From positions 124,001 through 188,000 of the forward strand of contig NZ_LYCK01000013.1 in NCBI RefSeq assembly GCF_001679045.1: a DNA stretch of 64,000 nt, in the 5' to 3' direction. Both the position numbers and the translations under genes were made by a program. Shown piece after piece: positions 20,321 to 31,744 of the stretch. Source of the stretch: Haemophilus haemolyticus. Its GTDB lineage: Bacteria; Pseudomonadota; Gammaproteobacteria; Enterobacterales; Pasteurellaceae. The notes beneath the pieces were generated by a model, which saw nothing but the letters and a program-made list of their open reading frames with translations, was not told where the DNA came from and did not search any database. How positions within the stretch are numbered: the first letter of the stretch is position 1; the number at the start of each line of letters is the position of its first letter.

Positions 20321-20501
20321 GATGTGTCCTTTTGTTACTCGCGGGTAACATTTAAAGTGAAAAGAAAGGTGATTAAAAATCGGTGGCTAGTTTACTGCAT
20401 TGATGAAAAAATTCAATGAGCGTAATAACAAAAATAATTAGAATAAAAAACTGAATTTGAAGAAGAAAGAAAAGGGGAATGATTAGGGAATAAAATTAGG
20501 A

Positions 20502-20591
20502 TGGCGGTGAGAAAGGGATTCGAACCCTTGATGCAGTTTCCCACATACACGCTTTCCAGGCGTGCTCCTTCAACCACTCGGACATCTCACC
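20502..20591 (-). tRNA. tRNA-Ser (anticodon GGA)
   Basis: The minus strand gives a 90-base tRNA starting GGTGAGATGTCCGAGTGG and ending CTCACCGCCA, with CCA encoded. The anticodon loop CTGGAAA contains GGA. A long variable arm (GTATGTGGGAAACTGCATC) marks a class II tRNA, as for serine. T-loop GGTTCGAATCC is intact. Confidence 0.96.
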
Positions 20592-20715
20592 GTAAAAGGT
20601 GCGCAAACTATAAAGATTTGCTCCAGTTTAGTCAAGTTTTTTGCGCTAGAACATAAAAAACTTTTAAAAGTTTCGCTAGAATAACCGCACTTTATTTATC
20701 GTTTGTAGTTTTTTT

Positions 20716-22458
20716 ATGCATATTAAAGCGTTATTTTCTAAAAATGTTTTTTTAGCTGTAAAACCTTTTAGCGCGCTGAAAGATTCTTTTCGTTTAGGTT
20801 ATTCGAAAAAATCGCTGCTTCGCGACATTATTTCAGGGTTGACCGTTGGGGTGATTGCGATTCCGCTTTCCATGGCTTTGGCGATTGCGAGTGGTGTACC
20901 GCCACAACATGGTCTTTATACGGCAATTATTGCGGGTATCGTTATCGCGCTGACGGGTGGTTCTCGCTTTAATATATCTGGGCCTACTGCCGCTTTTGTT
21001 GTGATTCTTTACCCTGTTACCCAGCAATTTGGGCTAAGCGGTCTTTTGATGGCAACGTTGCTTTCGGGGCTCATTTTAGTGTTGATGGCGTTATTTCGTC
21101 TAGGGCGTTTAATTGAATATATTCCTTTGCCCGTCACCTTAGGTTTTACTTGTGGGATTGGGATTACTATTGGTACTTTGCAGATTAAGGATTTTTTGGG
21201 GCTTTCCATAGAAAAAATGCCTGCGCATTATCTTGAAAAAATTCAAACAATTTTTACCGCACTTCCTACGATAAATTGGGCGAATGCAGCGGTTGGAGTG
21301 GTAACACTATTAGTCCTGACTCAATGGCATAAATTGCGTTTGGCAGTGCCAGGGCATTTACCTGCAGTGATTATTGGCACGATTTTAGCTCTAGCATTAC
21401 AGCATGTTGGTTTTGAGGTGGCGACGATTGGCTCTGCATTTCAATATACTTTGCCTGATGGTTCCATTGGTCATGGGATTCCTAATGTATTGCCAGATTT
21501 TTCTCTGCCGTGGAATATTCCTGATGCGCAAGGTCAATTAATTCATTGGGATTTTAATAGCTTACAAGCTTTGTTACCTGCTGCTTTTTCAATGGCGGTA
21601 TTGGGCGCAATCGAATCACTTCTTTGTGCAGTGATTTTAGATAATATGACAGATACTAAACATCACTCTAATAACGAGTTATTAGCGCAAGGCTTAGGGA
21701 ATATCATTTCTCCGTTTTTTGGCGGGATTACGGCAACAGCTGCGATTGCTCGTTCTGCAGCTAATGTGAAATCAGGGGCGGTATCGCCAATATCAAGTGT
21801 TGTGCACGCAATACTTGTTTTGTTCGCTTTACTTTTGTTTTCGCAAGCCCTTTCTTATTTGCCTTTGTCATCGATGGCTGCTTTGTTGTTGGTGGTGGCG
21901 TGGAATATGGCGAGTGTGCACGATATTATTCACCTTGCTCGCCGTTCAGGCAAAAATGAAATGGCGATGTTGCTGACTTGTCTTATTTTGACCGTATTGT
22001 TTGATATGGTGATTGCGATTAGTGTCGGAGTGTTGCTTGCAAGCCTCTTGTTTATTCGGACGATTGCTGAGATGACAAAAGCCATTGAACACAATGCGCC
22101 TGAAGATTTAGATGACGTTTTGGTTTACCGAATTAGCGGTCCGCTTTTCTTTGCTGCTGCGGATAAATTATTTGCGGATTTGCATGATAGAACGGTTCAT
22201 ACCGATCACGAAATCCGACATGTTGTGCTGCAATGTGATGCAGTGACCGTGCTTGATGCTGGTGGAATTCATGCGCTTACTCGATTTGTTCAACATATGT
22301 TGCCCCATCAGCAACTTTACTTGTGCAATATGCAATTCCAACCGTTGAGAATGTTAGTTAAATATAATTCTTCGCCAGATATTCAAAAAATTAATTTTGC
22401 GGCAGATTTAAACGAAACTTTTCATAAAATTCGTGACTTTGAAAAAACTACCCAATAA
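20716..22458 (+). CDS. SulP-family anion transporter with STAS domain (DauA/YchM-like)
   Basis: 580 residues. About eleven to twelve membrane helices fill residues 35-440, with the SulP signature [27 protein letters not shown] cytoplasmic STAS domain ends the protein ([22 protein letters not shown]). E. coli DauA of this type moves C4-dicarboxylates, while others carry sulfate or bicarbonate. The substrate here is undetermined. The ATG lacks a clear ribosome site. Uptake-signal copies occur just upstream and inside the gene. Confidence 0.88.
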   Translation: MHIKALFSKNVFLAVKPFSALKDSFRLGYSKKSLLRDIISGLTVGVIAIPLSMALAIASGVPPQHGLYTAIIAGIVIALTGGSRFNISGPTAAFVVILYPVTQQFGLSGLLMATLLSGLILVLMALFRLGRLIEYIPLPVTLGFTCGIGITIGTLQIKDFLGLSIEKMPAHYLEKIQTIFTALPTINWANAAVGVVTLLVLTQWHKLRLAVPGHLPAVIIGTILALALQHVGFEVATIGSAFQYTLPDGSIGHGIPNVLPDFSLPWNIPDAQGQLIHWDFNSLQALLPAAFSMAVLGAIESLLCAVILDNMTDTKHHSNNELLAQGLGNIISPFFGGITATAAIARSAANVKSGAVSPISSVVHAILVLFALLLFSQALSYLPLSSMAALLLVVAWNMASVHDIIHLARRSGKNEMAMLLTCLILTVLFDMVIAISVGVLLASLLFIRTIAEMTKAIEHNAPEDLDDVLVYRISGPLFFAAADKLFADLHDRTVHTDHEIRHVVLQCDAVTVLDAGGIHALTRFVQHMLPHQQLYLCNMQFQPLRMLVKYNSSPDIQKINFAADLNETFHKIRDFEKTTQ

Positions 22459-22467
22459 TGAAAACTA

Positions 22468-22495
22468 AAGCGTGCTAGAATAGTGCGCTTTTTTA
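22468..22495 (+). terminator. Terminator after the SulP gene
   Basis: AAAGCG and CGCTTT enclose a partly paired loop (tgctagaatagtg) and are followed by TTTT. It lies 10 bases past the stop codon. Confidence 0.6.
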
Positions 22496-22528
22496 TTACA
22501 TCGTTCTAAACCATATCAAGGAATAATT

Positions 22529-23245
22529 ATGCGTCCAAATAATCGAGAAAATAATCAACCCCGCCAAATTAAAATTACCCGTAACTACACCAAGCATGCT
22601 GAAGGTTCTGTGCTTGTTGAATTTGGTGATACCAAAGTGCTTTGTACTGCAACAGTGGAAGATGCTGTACCACGTTTCTTAAAAGGACAAGGGCAAGGTT
22701 GGGTCACGGCTGAATATGGAATGTTGCCACGTTCAACACATAGTCGTATGCAACGTGAAGCGGCTAAAGGTAAACAAGGTGGACGTACAATGGAAATTCA
22801 ACGCTTAATTGCCCGCTCTTTGCGCGCAATGGTGGATCTTAAAGCACTTGGCGAACGTGCGATTACTTTAGATTGCGATGTTATTCAAGCAGATGGCGGC
22901 ACACGAACTGCATCCATTACTGGTGCTGCAGTCGCATTATGTGATGCGATCAATGGTTTAATTGAGAATGGCACGTTAAAAACTAACCCAATTAAAGGGC
23001 TAGTTTCGGCAATTTCTGTAGGGATTGTTGATGGTCAAGCTGTTTGTGATTTGGAATACGTGGAAGATTCTGCCGCGGAAACCGATATGAATGTTGTGGT
23101 GATGGAAGATGGTCGCATGATTGAGGTGCAAGGCACCGCAGAAGGTGAGCCATTTAGCCATGAAGAATTATTAACATTATTAGATTTAGCGAAACAAGGT
23201 TGTCATCAAATTTTCACCGCTCAACGCGAAGCGCTAGGCTTATAA
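22529..23245 (+). CDS. rph: Ribonuclease PH
   Basis: Phosphorolytic 3'-5' exoribonuclease that trims tRNA 3' ends. The 238-residue product starts [20 protein letters not shown] and has [20 protein letters not shown], the RNA-binding [12 protein letters not shown], and the phosphate-site region [12 protein letters not shown]. Full length. AAGGAATAATT precedes the ATG. pyrE follows after 23 bases, the same rph-pyrE pair as in E. coli, and here rph is intact. Confidence 0.97.
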   Translation: MRPNNRENNQPRQIKITRNYTKHAEGSVLVEFGDTKVLCTATVEDAVPRFLKGQGQGWVTAEYGMLPRSTHSRMQREAAKGKQGGRTMEIQRLIARSLRAMVDLKALGERAITLDCDVIQADGGTRTASITGAAVALCDAINGLIENGTLKTNPIKGLVSAISVGIVDGQAVCDLEYVEDSAAETDMNVVVMEDGRMIEVQGTAEGEPFSHEELLTLLDLAKQGCHQIFTAQREALGL

Positions 23246-23268
23246 ACACAGTTTATAGGGGTTAAAAA

Positions 23269-23910
23269 ATGGAACAATATAAACGCGATTTTATCGAATT
23301 TGCTTTAAGCCGAAATGTATTGAAATTCGGAGAGTTTACTTTGAAATCGGGGCGTAAAAGTCCGTATTTCTTCAATGCGGGTTTGTTCAATACGGGGGCA
23401 GATTTAGCGCGTTTAGGCGAGTTCTATGCTGCGGCAATTCAGGCAAGTGCGGTAGATTTTGATGTTGTTTTTGGCCCTGCTTACAAAGGTATTCCAATTG
23501 GCACTTCAGTTTCGGTGGCGTTATTTAATCGTTATGGTATTGATAAACCCGTGTGTTTTAATCGCAAAGAAGTGAAAGATCACGGAGAGGGCGGCAATTT
23601 AATTGGTAGCCCATTGCAAGGAAAAATTTTGCTTGTGGATGACGTGATTACGGCTGGTACTGCGATCCGTGAATCTATGGAATTAATCAGTGCAAATAAG
23701 GCAGAGCTTGCGGCAGTATTGATCGCTCTAAACCGTAAAGAACGAGGAAAAGGCGAGCTTTCAGCAATTCAAGAAGTTGAACGTGATTATCAATGCCAAG
23801 TGTTATCTATCATTGATTTAGATGATTTGATGCAATTTATCGAACAAGATCCTCGATACAGTAGCCATTTGCCAGAAATGCGTGCTTATCGTGCCGAATT
23901 TGGCGTATAA
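23269..23910 (+). CDS. pyrE: Orotate phosphoribosyltransferase
   Basis: Makes orotidine-5'-phosphate from orotate and PRPP in pyrimidine synthesis. The 213-residue product has [16 protein letters not shown] at the N-terminus, GPAYKGIP, and the PRPP-binding motif [13 protein letters not shown] (about residues 120-132). Full length. Co-transcribed with rph. Confidence 0.97.
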   Translation: MEQYKRDFIEFALSRNVLKFGEFTLKSGRKSPYFFNAGLFNTGADLARLGEFYAAAIQASAVDFDVVFGPAYKGIPIGTSVSVALFNRYGIDKPVCFNRKEVKDHGEGGNLIGSPLQGKILLVDDVITAGTAIRESMELISANKAELAAVLIALNRKERGKGELSAIQEVERDYQCQVLSIIDLDDLMQFIEQDPRYSSHLPEMRAYRAEFGV

Positions 23911-23976
23911 AACTTGAGAAATAAATTTTTGTCATCATTATAAAAATAACCGCACTTTGACTTAACAGGGGAAAGA

Positions 23977-24843
23977 ATGGGATTTATTGGAAAAATTATA
24001 GGCGTATTTTTAGGTTGGAAAGTTGGTGGATTTTTTGGTGCGATAGCTGGACTTATTTTAGGTTCCATCGCAGATAAAAAATTGTATGAACTTGGTTCAG
24101 TAAGTTCTAGTTTCTTTAAAAAGAAAACAACGCGTCAAGACTTGTTTATGCAAACCACCTTTGCGGTGTTAGGGCATTTAAGCAAATCGAAAGGGCGTGT
24201 AACAGAAGAAGATATCCAATTAGCTAATCAATTAATGATTCAGCTTAAACTGGATGATGCGGGGCGTAAATTAGCGCAAGATGCGTTTCGTCGTGGTAAA
24301 GAGCCTGATTTCCCAATTCGTCAAGTTATACGTGAATTTCGCATTGGCTGTGGGCAACGTGCTGATTTATTGCGAATGTTCTTACAAGTGCAAGTTCAAG
24401 CGGCTTTTGCCGATTCAGAACTTCACGAAAATGAGAAAGAAGTGCTTTATGTGATCGCTGAAGAACTTGGTCTTTCTCGTATGCAATTTGAACAAATGAT
24501 TGCGATGGAAATGGCTGCTAGAGCTTTTACTCAAGGCGGTTTTTATCAGCAATATCAACAAGGTGCCTATCAAGGTGGCTACCAATATCACCAACAAAAT
24601 AGTGGTGGTTACCAACATGCTTCTGGCCCAACGTTAAATGATGCCTATAAAGTATTGGGTGTGACTGAGTCCGACGAGCAAAACACGGTTAAGCGTGCTT
24701 ATCGTCGTTTAATGAATGAACACCATCCAGATAAACTCGTGGCGAAAGGTTTACCGCCAGAAATGATGGAAATGGCAAAAGAAAAAACTCAACAGATTCA
24801 AGCTGCTTACGATTTAATTTGTAAAGCAAAAGGCTGGAAATAG
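23977..24843 (+). CDS. djlA: Co-chaperone DjlA, membrane-anchored J-domain protein
   Basis: Type III J-protein that stimulates DnaK at the inner membrane. The 288-residue product has a glycine-rich N-terminal membrane span ([20 protein letters not shown]), a central TerB-like domain, a Q/Y/G-rich linker (about 185-215), and a C-terminal J domain with the HPD motif (NEHHPDKL). Its stop codon overlaps the dusC GTG start by one base. Confidence 0.95.
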   Translation: MGFIGKIIGVFLGWKVGGFFGAIAGLILGSIADKKLYELGSVSSSFFKKKTTRQDLFMQTTFAVLGHLSKSKGRVTEEDIQLANQLMIQLKLDDAGRKLAQDAFRRGKEPDFPIRQVIREFRIGCGQRADLLRMFLQVQVQAAFADSELHENEKEVLYVIAEELGLSRMQFEQMIAMEMAARAFTQGGFYQQYQQGAYQGGYQYHQQNSGGYQHASGPTLNDAYKVLGVTESDEQNTVKRAYRRLMNEHHPDKLVAKGLPPEMMEMAKEKTQQIQAAYDLICKAKGWK

Positions 24844-25775
24844 TGCGTGTTATTCTTGCGCCTATGCAAGGGGTTTTAGATCCCTTTGTACGCCAACTTC
24901 TCACCGAAGTGAATGACTACGATTTATGTATAACAGAATTTGTTCGCGTAGTTGATCAACTTCTTCCTGAAAAAGTATTTTATCGTTTATGCCCTGAATT
25001 AAAAAATCAGGGCTTTACTTCTTCTGGCACGCCTGTGCGAGTACAGTTGCTAGGGCAGCATCCAGAATGCCTTGCTGAAAATGCTATTCGTGCGATCGAT
25101 CTTGGTTCTCATGGCGTTGATTTAAATTGTGGTTGCCCCTCTAAAACTGTGAATGGCAGCAATGGCGGTGCGGCATTATTGAAACAGCCTGAATTGATTT
25201 ATCGTGCAACTCAAGCCTTACACCAAGCCGTGCCAAGTGAATTCCCCGTTAGTGTAAAAGTGCGGTTAGGTTGGGATGATATTTCTCAAGCTTTTGAAAT
25301 CGCTGATGCGGTAGAGCAGGGCGGTGCAACAGAAATTACAGTTCATGGCCGCACAAAAGCCGATGGTTATCGTGCTGATCGAATTAATTGGAAAAAAATT
25401 GGCGAAGTCCGAGAGCGTTTATCCATTCCTGTTATTGCTAACGGAGAAATTTGGCATTGGCAAGATGGGCAAGATTGCTTATCCCAAACAGGTTCTCAGG
25501 ATTTAATGGTAGGACGAGGCGCGTTAAATATTCCGAATTTAAGCCATGTTCTGAAATCCAATGCAGAAAAAATGCCTTGGTACGATATTCAAAAAATCTT
25601 GCAAAAATATGCTAATGTCGAAAATGAATATGACAGCGGTTTTTACCATGTGGCACGAATTAAACAGTGGTTACGTTATTTGAATAAGGAATATGATGAA
25701 GCGAACCAAGTGTTTGATAAGATTAAAACTTGCCAAACTGCTGAAGATTTGAAATTACGTTTAAATGATAAATAA
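24843..25775 (+). CDS. dusC: tRNA-dihydrouridine synthase C
   Basis: Flavoenzyme that reduces uridine to dihydrouridine in tRNA. The 310-residue product has the N-terminal [16 protein letters not shown], the catalytic-cysteine motif [19 protein letters not shown], and [11 protein letters not shown] for FMN and substrate binding. It starts at GTG 24843 within TAGTG, so translation is coupled to djlA. QGV rather than EGV in the first motif fits the DusC group. Confidence 0.93.
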   Translation: MRVILAPMQGVLDPFVRQLLTEVNDYDLCITEFVRVVDQLLPEKVFYRLCPELKNQGFTSSGTPVRVQLLGQHPECLAENAIRAIDLGSHGVDLNCGCPSKTVNGSNGGAALLKQPELIYRATQALHQAVPSEFPVSVKVRLGWDDISQAFEIADAVEQGGATEITVHGRTKADGYRADRINWKKIGEVRERLSIPVIANGEIWHWQDGQDCLSQTGSQDLMVGRGALNIPNLSHVLKSNAEKMPWYDIQKILQKYANVENEYDSGFYHVARIKQWLRYLNKEYDEANQVFDKIKTCQTAEDLKLRLNDK

Positions 25776-25805
25776 AAACCTGCTAATTAGCAGGTTTTCT
25801 TTTTC
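25775..25805 (+). terminator. Terminator after dusC
   Basis: A perfect palindrome, AAAACCTGCTAATTAGCAGGTTTT, split as arms around the centre, is followed by CTTTTT. It sits at the dusC stop, convergent with rpoH. Confidence 0.85.
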
Positions 25806-25813
25806 CAAATTAT

Positions 25814-26659
25814 TTAAAAACTCACCGCACTTTTTAATTTTTTCAGTGCATTGGTTTCTAATTGACGGATACGTTCCGCAGAGACATTATATTTTGCCGC
25901 TAAGTCGTGTAATGTTGCTTTGTTATCATCTAGCCAACGAGCTTTGATAATATCCTGACTACGCGCATCTAGACTTTGTAGCGCTGCACCTAATTGCTCG
26001 GTTGCTTGGCTTTCAAAGTTTTCATTTTCCAGCTCTGCAGCGAAATTAGAACTTTTATCTTCCAAATAAAGGGCTGGAGAATAGGTCTCTGTTTCTGCAT
26101 CATCAGTAGGTAAATCAAAACCTACATCGGCACCGCTCATACGCGATTCCATTTCGATCACATCTTCTTTGGAAACACCCAATTCATTTGCCACGATATC
26201 AACTTCATTTTCATTAAACCAGCCTAAACGTTGTTTAGTTTTGCGTAGGTTGAAAAATAATTTACGTTGAGCCTTCGTGGTTGCGACTTTTACGATACGC
26301 CAGTTACGAAGAACATATTCGTGGATCTCTGCTTTAATCCAATGCACAGCAAATGACACCAAACGTACACCAACTTCAGGGTTAAAACGTTTAACAGCTT
26401 TCATTAAGCCGATATTGCCTTCTTGGATTAAGTCAGCTTGTGGCAAACCATAGCCAGAATAGCCACGCGCAACATGGATCACGAAACGCAGATGCGACAA
26501 AATGAGTTTTTTCGCGGCATCTAAATCCTCGTGATAATACAAACGTTCAGCCAATTCCTTTTCTTCCTCTGCGGTCAGCATCGGATATTCATTTGCCGCA
26601 CGAATATAACCTTCGATACTGCCTTGAGGAACTAACATCATTTGTGTTTCTTTATCCAT
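25814..26659 (-). CDS. rpoH: RNA polymerase sigma-32 factor (heat shock)
   Basis: Directs RNA polymerase to heat-shock promoters such as the one before groES in this window. The 281-residue product has the region 2 core [39 protein letters not shown], the RpoH box [17 protein letters not shown] and the region 4 helix-turn-helix [20 protein letters not shown]. Full length. It stands alone, convergent with dusC. Confidence 0.97.
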   Translation of the reverse strand: MDKETQMMLVPQGSIEGYIRAANEYPMLTAEEEKELAERLYYHEDLDAAKKLILSHLRFVIHVARGYSGYGLPQADLIQEGNIGLMKAVKRFNPEVGVRLVSFAVHWIKAEIHEYVLRNWRIVKVATTKAQRKLFFNLRKTKQRLGWFNENEVDIVANELGVSKEDVIEMESRMSGADVGFDLPTDDAETETYSPALYLEDKSSNFAAELENENFESQATEQLGAALQSLDARSQDIIKARWLDDNKATLHDLAAKYNVSAERIRQLETNALKKLKSAVSF

Positions 26660-26796
26660 CGTTTCCCTTCTTTATTTTGGCTTTTGCCAATCAATGTACT
26701 TAGTTATAGCACAATAAGCTATCTTATTGAACCAATTTGTTAATAAGACAGGTTTTACCAATCAGAAGTTCAATTATTCTAAATAATTCTGATTAA

Positions 26797-27108
26797 TTAG
26801 CAACGTGGAATCAGGGTTAAATTAAGATTTTCATCAATCACTTTAAATAGTAAATCAATGTTTGGGTGCTTGCCTGGATTCGCTTTTGCATCTTCGACGT
26901 GTTCAGCAAACCATTCAACACCTTGTTGTGCGGAAGTGTAGTTTAATTTCCCGTTAAATTTTTCAGCCAATGCATTATAAAGGCGAAGCGAACCTAATTT
27001 ACCGGGTATGGCTGGAATGTTGTGGATAACCGTTTCACCATCTATCACATTTAAACCGGTTAAATGATCGATTGTGGGTAAGATTTCTAAAATTTCTTTA
27101 AAGCTCAT
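26797..27108 (-). CDS. DUF2322-like small protein of unknown function
   Basis: 103 residues, starting MSFKEILEILPTIDHLTGLNV, with no signal peptide, membrane span or known catalytic motif. The text fits what I recall as the DUF2322 family of Pasteurellaceae and Neisseriaceae; no activity is known. GGAAATCAACC precedes the ATG. It lies 25 bases after murB on the same strand, so it is probably co-transcribed. Confidence 0.7.
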   Translation of the reverse strand: MSFKEILEILPTIDHLTGLNVIDGETVIHNIPAIPGKLGSLRLYNALAEKFNGKLNYTSAQQGVEWFAEHVEDAKANPGKHPNIDLLFKVIDENLNLTLIPRC

Positions 27109-27133
27109 GGTTGATTTCCTTAATCTATATAAA

Positions 27134-28159
27134 TTATGCGATAGTTTTCTCGCTATTTACTTCGCCAGTTGAACCAATAAAGCGGACTTCAGGTTGTAAA
27201 TATACACCGAATTTTTCTGCAACAGTTTGGCGAACATGATTGGCGAGTTTGACCACGTCTTGCCCTGTTGCCCCGCTTTTGTTAATTAATACTAATGCTT
27301 GTTTTTCATGAACGGCTGCGCCGCCAATTTGAAAACCTTTAAGATTGCATTGATCAATCAGCCAGCCCGCCGCTAATTTCACTGAGCCATCAGCCTGTGG
27401 AAAGTGCGGTAAATTTTCGTGATGTTTTTTGATTTCCTCAAAATGTTCCGAACTGACCACCGGATTTTTAAAGAAACTTCCCGCATTACCAAATTCATTT
27501 GGATTAGGTAATTTACTTTGACGGATATGACAGACTTCATCAAAAATTTGTTTAGCGGTGACAGTTTTTGGATCGAATTCTACAAGCGAACCATATTTTA
27601 GAATAGGCAGCCAATTTTTTGTGAGCTTTAATCCAACAGCTGTAATCACATAACCTTGTTGATAACGATGTTTGAAAATACTTTCACGATAACCAAATTC
27701 GCATTGTTTTGTGTCGAGTCGGAAAGTTTCATTCGTGTTTAAATTAAGTACATCCACATAATCGCATACATCTTTAAATTCCACACCGTATGCACCGATA
27801 TTTTGAATTGGTGCAGAGCCTGCACAGCCAGGAATCAGCGCCAGATTTTCTAATCCATAAATACCATTGTTAATAGACCATTCCACCAATTCATGCCAAT
27901 TTTCACCGCCATTCACATGCAGGTAGTGAAAATCAGAATCCTGTTGGTGAGTAATGCCCATTAAACGATTTAAAATCACCACACCATTAAAATCATCTAG
28001 AAATAGCATATTACTGCCTTGACCTAGAAAAAGTGCGGGTAAATTTTCCGCTTTTGAATGAGCCCATGCTTGTTGTAGTTGTTCAATACTATGCGCTTCG
28101 ATAATTTCACGAGCATTAGCATGAATATGGAAAGTGTTAAAAGGTTGTAAATTTTGCAT
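27134..28159 (-). CDS. murB: UDP-N-acetylenolpyruvoylglucosamine reductase
   Basis: FAD enzyme completing UDP-MurNAc synthesis for peptidoglycan. The 341-residue type I MurB has the FAD motif [34 protein letters not shown], the catalytic serine in [11 protein letters not shown] and the C-terminal glutamate in QPEVRFIG. Full length. It is 75 bases downstream of narQ on the same strand. Confidence 0.97.
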   Translation of the reverse strand: MQNLQPFNTFHIHANAREIIEAHSIEQLQQAWAHSKAENLPALFLGQGSNMLFLDDFNGVVILNRLMGITHQQDSDFHYLHVNGGENWHELVEWSINNGIYGLENLALIPGCAGSAPIQNIGAYGVEFKDVCDYVDVLNLNTNETFRLDTKQCEFGYRESIFKHRYQQGYVITAVGLKLTKNWLPILKYGSLVEFDPKTVTAKQIFDEVCHIRQSKLPNPNEFGNAGSFFKNPVVSSEHFEEIKKHHENLPHFPQADGSVKLAAGWLIDQCNLKGFQIGGAAVHEKQALVLINKSGATGQDVVKLANHVRQTVAEKFGVYLQPEVRFIGSTGEVNSEKTIA

Positions 28160-28234
28160 TTAAAATACCATTGTCAGGTGCATAAAAAATTTATCTTTTA
28201 TACCAGTTGCTATGAATAATTATATCCACCGTAA

Positions 28235-29938
28235 TCAACATAACGCGTGTGGAAGCGTGATTTTTACCTGTGTACCGCCTTGTTCGCGACGGACGATGTT
28301 AAATTCTGCGTTAAGTTGGCGACTACGTTCAGTCATAATATTTAACCCATAATGACCTTCAGGCTCTTCAAGGTCCTGAATACCGATACCATTATCTTCA
28401 ACTAAAATTTCGTATTCGCCTTCTGCATTAATTTTGGCGCTAATTTCAATTGCTGTGCCTTGAGAATGTTTGATCGCATTGGTGGTGGCTTCGCGTACAA
28501 TTTGTAGCACATGAACCAGTTGTTGCGGATTCAAACTTTGTGATGGCAATTGGCTATTAACGTTCATTTGCATCGTTGTTTGTGAACGTAATGAGTCAAT
28601 CACTTGTTCTAGCGCAAGCTGTAAATTAGCTTCTTGTATAGTTAAACGGAAAGTGGCTAAAAGCTCGCGTAATTGTGCATATCCACTCGAAAGAGCCTGT
28701 TCAAAATCACGAATAATGACCAAACTTTGTTCTTTGGATGAATCGCCTTCTTTCTTCAAGTTATGTTTAAGTAATGTAAGTTGGATCTGTAAAAACGATA
28801 GCACTTGAGCCAACGAGTCATGCAATTCTCGCGCGATAATTGACCGCTCTTCCATCAATAAGAGCTGTTCTTGTTGGCGTAAACTTTTTTGGAAATAAAG
28901 GGCTCGCCCAAGCATTTGAGCAAGGTTTTGCATCATTCTCGGATCGGGACAAGGCAATCCTGCTTGCCAAGAGAGTGCGCCGAATTCTTCGTTATCGACA
29001 GAAAGTGTCTGTGTTTGCAAAGAGCAGTCTAAATCTTGAGTACCAAAAGCAATATCCCAATGCTCAGCACCCATAACTTCAACTTTAATATATTTCAAAT
29101 TTTCGCTGACTAGAATGTGATCGAGCACTTGGCTTAATACTTTATCGTTGATCGTGTTTGCATTAAGAATTTGAGAACTTTGATAAAGGGTCGTCAAAGA
29201 GCGGTTGGTTTGGCGTAACTTTTGTGTTTTTTCGTTTACCGTTTCTTCCAAACGTGAATAAAGTTGCCCAAGCTCCGTGGACATTTGTGTGAAGATGCGA
29301 GCCAATGTACCGAGTTCATTTTGTTTCGTTGTATCAAGCGGAATGTGATTGAATTGACGCATTTGCACTTGCATACTGGCTTTCGTCATTAAGTGCAGTG
29401 GTTTTACGACTTCCCGCTGTGTGTACCAAATTACATAAGACACCATGAGTAAAATTAACCACATCGCGAAAAAAAGTACCGATACGCCCAAAATCCATTT
29501 TTGTTCACTGAAACGTTGTAGCTCAAACACAAAATAATCAACATCTGCCACATAGTCAGTGAGCTGATTACTATAGTTTTTTACATCGTGTTGGCGGGCA
29601 TATTTTTCCATGTTCGTCCAACGTTGCAAAATGTTTTGATAGGAATGTTTTAATACATTCGGTGTGAAAAATTGATTTTGGACTTCCAATAAAGCAGATG
29701 AATGAAGGCTTATATGATAACGACGCAAGTTTGTTTCCACACTTTCTGGTTGTTCTTGCATTTCATAGAGCAGTCGATAACTTTGCATCCGCAAAGAACC
29801 TGAAATATTAATGGCTTCTGCGTCATATTTATTACTGCTCATAATTGCCAAACTTAGCGAGCTAATTACGCCAGCAACGATGAGAATGATGAATAAATAT
29901 TTAGCAATACGAGTGGAAACTGAACGTTTAGTATGCAC
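28235..29938 (-). CDS. narQ: Nitrate/nitrite sensor histidine kinase NarQ
   Basis: Inner-membrane sensor that phosphorylates NarP/NarL in response to nitrate or nitrite. The 567 residues contain a first membrane span (about 13-33), a periplasmic domain, a second span (about 148-170), HAMP, and the HisKA_3 dimerisation segment with the phospho-acceptor His in ARELHDSLAQ. A HATPase domain follows (HALCIt-type end; DNGIGI; HYGLNIM). The periplasmic P-box text ISGSLRMQSYRLL is the nitrate-binding motif. The start is GTG, with GGAG seven bases upstream. No response regulator is adjacent. Confidence 0.93.
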   Translation of the reverse strand: MHTKRSVSTRIAKYLFIILIVAGVISSLSLAIMSSNKYDAEAINISGSLRMQSYRLLYEMQEQPESVETNLRRYHISLHSSALLEVQNQFFTPNVLKHSYQNILQRWTNMEKYARQHDVKNYSNQLTDYVADVDYFVFELQRFSEQKWILGVSVLFFAMWLILLMVSYVIWYTQREVVKPLHLMTKASMQVQMRQFNHIPLDTTKQNELGTLARIFTQMSTELGQLYSRLEETVNEKTQKLRQTNRSLTTLYQSSQILNANTINDKVLSQVLDHILVSENLKYIKVEVMGAEHWDIAFGTQDLDCSLQTQTLSVDNEEFGALSWQAGLPCPDPRMMQNLAQMLGRALYFQKSLRQQEQLLLMEERSIIARELHDSLAQVLSFLQIQLTLLKHNLKKEGDSSKEQSLVIIRDFEQALSSGYAQLRELLATFRLTIQEANLQLALEQVIDSLRSQTTMQMNVNSQLPSQSLNPQQLVHVLQIVREATTNAIKHSQGTAIEISAKINAEGEYEILVEDNGIGIQDLEEPEGHYGLNIMTERSRQLNAEFNIVRREQGGTQVKITLPHALC

Positions 29939-29979
29939 AGGAAACTCCAGTGGAAATTTAGAAAAGTGTGGTGAATTTT

Positions 29980-30579
29980 TTATTTCTTTTTAAATTTAGC
30001 CCAAACTTTATCTTCTTGACCGCGCCATAAACGTTGAACGTTATCGTGATGACGATAAATTAATAGACAACAGACCAATGCAACGGGAAAAGTAAATTCA
30101 GGTTTGAACCACCACACATAAAAAGGCACAAGTAACGCAGAAATAACCGCACTTAATGAAGAATAACCGCTGATAAGAAAAACGAAGACCCAAGTACCTA
30201 ATGTAGAACCCGCTACAGCCCAAGAAATTGGAGCAATCGCACCGAAAGCTGTTGCGACGCCTTTGCCGCCTTTGAATTGGAAGAATATTGGGAATATGTG
30301 CCCCAAGCAAGCACCTAGTGCGACCATACCTAATTCAAATTGTGTGAGCCCTAAATAGTAACCAACCCATACTGGCGTCATGCCTTTTAAAATATCAATA
30401 ATTAGTACGGCGAGAGCAGACCAGCGGCCTCCGATACGAAGCACATTTGTCGCCCCTGGATTGTTTGAGCCATTTTGACGAGGATCTGGCAAGCCTGCAA
30501 CGCAACAAATTAGAATAGCACTGGAAATAGAGCCTAAAAGATAGGCACAAAGCATATAAAAAAGGGCAAAAAGGCTCAT
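29980..30579 (-). CDS. plsY: Glycerol-3-phosphate acyltransferase PlsY
   Basis: Multi-span inner-membrane enzyme that moves acyl groups from acyl-phosphate to glycerol-3-phosphate, the first step of phospholipid synthesis. The product shows [12 protein letters not shown], the SNNPGATN motif ([15 protein letters not shown]) and [12 protein letters not shown], all diagnostic. A TTG 15 bases upstream extends the frame, but ATG 30579 has GGAG at good spacing and gives [11 protein letters not shown], 199 residues. It is divergent from folB. Confidence 0.95.
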   Translation of the reverse strand: MSLFALFYMLCAYLLGSISSAILICCVAGLPDPRQNGSNNPGATNVLRIGGRWSALAVLIIDILKGMTPVWVGYYLGLTQFELGMVALGACLGHIFPIFFQFKGGKGVATAFGAIAPISWAVAGSTLGTWVFVFLISGYSSLSAVISALLVPFYVWWFKPEFTFPVALVCCLLIYRHHDNVQRLWRGQEDKVWAKFKKK

Positions 30580-30661
30580 TTTGTACTCCAGCAAGAAAAA
30601 TTATTCGTTATTCTACCCAAAGTTGATAGCATACGCCTACAATAATTTTAGAGGAAATCTT

Positions 30662-31018
30662 ATGGATCGTGTTTTTATTGAAGAATTGACTGTTTTTGCT
30701 CAAATTGGCGTATATGATTGGGAACAGCAAATTAAGCAAAAACTTGTGTTTGATTTGGAAATGGCGTGGGATTGTAAGCAAGCGGCAGATACGGATGATG
30801 TTGTATATTGTTTAAATTACGCTGAAGTGAGCCAAGTGATAATTGATTATGTGGAAAGTAAACCTTTCTTGTTGATTGAGCGAGTGGCTTATGAAGTGGC
30901 GGATTTGCTTGAGTCACGTTATCAACTTCAAGGATTAAAAATGAAACTGAGTAAACCGAAAGCTGTCGCGCAAGCTCGAAATGTTGGCGTATTGATTGTA
31001 CGTGGATGTTTAAAATAA
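30662..31018 (+). CDS. folB: Dihydroneopterin aldolase
   Basis: Splits 7,8-dihydroneopterin in folate synthesis. The 118-residue form starts MDRVFIEELTVFAQIGVYDWE; Glu (IGVYDWEQ) and Lys (LSKPKAV) match catalytic positions of FolB. A longer frame begins 27 codons upstream inside the plsY promoter region, but GAGGAAATCTT precedes ATG 30662. It is divergent from plsY with a short shared promoter region. Confidence 0.94.
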   Translation: MDRVFIEELTVFAQIGVYDWEQQIKQKLVFDLEMAWDCKQAADTDDVVYCLNYAEVSQVIIDYVESKPFLLIERVAYEVADLLESRYQLQGLKMKLSKPKAVAQARNVGVLIVRGCLK

Positions 31019-31105
31019 TGTGAAATTTTCGTAAAAACTTGTCGGCTTTTTAAACGAAATTGACTAAAATAGTCATGAGTTTTTACTGCAATAAAGGAGA
31101 TTGCA

Positions 31106-31678
31106 ATGAATATGAAAACCTTATTAGCACTAGCGGTTAGTGCGGTATGTTCAGTTGGTGTTGCGCAAGCACATGAGCATAATCATGATCACAATATGGC
31201 ACCAAAAGGTGCTTCTATTGAAGTGAAAGTGCAACAACTTGATCCAGTAAACGGTAACAAAGATGTGGGTACAGTGACTATTACTGAATCTAACTATGGT
31301 CTTGTGTTTACTCCTAATTTACAAGGATTAAGCGAAGGCTTACATGGTTTCCACATCCATGAAAATCCAAGCTGTGATCCAAAAGAAAAAGACGGTAAAT
31401 TAACAGCAGGTTTAGCGGCTGGCGGTCACTGGGATCCTAAAGGTGCAAAACAACACGGTTATCCATGGCAAGATGATGCTCACTTAGGTGACTTACCGGC
31501 TTTAACTGTATTACATGATGGTACAGCAACTAACCCTGTTTTAGCTCCACGTCTTAAAAAATTAGATGAAGTTCGCGGTCACTCTATTATGATTCACGCG
31601 GGTGGTGACAACCACTCCGATCATCCAGCTCCACTTGGCGGTGGCGGCCCACGTATGGCATGTGGCGTGATTAAATAA
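31106..31678 (+). CDS. sodC: Periplasmic Cu,Zn superoxide dismutase
   Basis: Dismutates superoxide in the periplasm. The 190-residue precursor has a signal peptide (cut near AQA-HEHN), then a short His-rich stretch (HEHNHDHN) that may gather metal. The bacterial Cu,Zn-SOD core follows: [11 protein letters not shown] with copper His and the disulphide Cys, GGHWDPKG and DAHLGDLP with bridging and zinc ligands, and [16 protein letters not shown]. All ligands appear intact. sodC has been used as a marker separating H. haemolyticus (present) from most nontypeable H. influenzae. AAAGGAGATT precedes the ATG. Confidence 0.96.
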   Translation: MNMKTLLALAVSAVCSVGVAQAHEHNHDHNMAPKGASIEVKVQQLDPVNGNKDVGTVTITESNYGLVFTPNLQGLSEGLHGFHIHENPSCDPKEKDGKLTAGLAAGGHWDPKGAKQHGYPWQDDAHLGDLPALTVLHDGTATNPVLAPRLKKLDEVRGHSIMIHAGGDNHSDHPAPLGGGGPRMACGVIK

Positions 31679-31693
31679 TTCGATTGTTCAAAA

Positions 31694-31728
31694 CAAAAAG
31701 TGCGGTGAATTTTCACCGCACTTTTTTT
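31694..31728. terminator. Terminator with opposed uptake signals after sodC
   Basis: AAAAAGTGCGGTGAA pairs with TTCACCGCACTTTTT and is followed by more T. Both arms carry the AAGTGCGGT uptake core. It sits between convergent sodC and the MerP-like gene and could stop both. Confidence 0.85.
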
Positions 31729-31744
31729 GCTAGGTATTTAGCGT

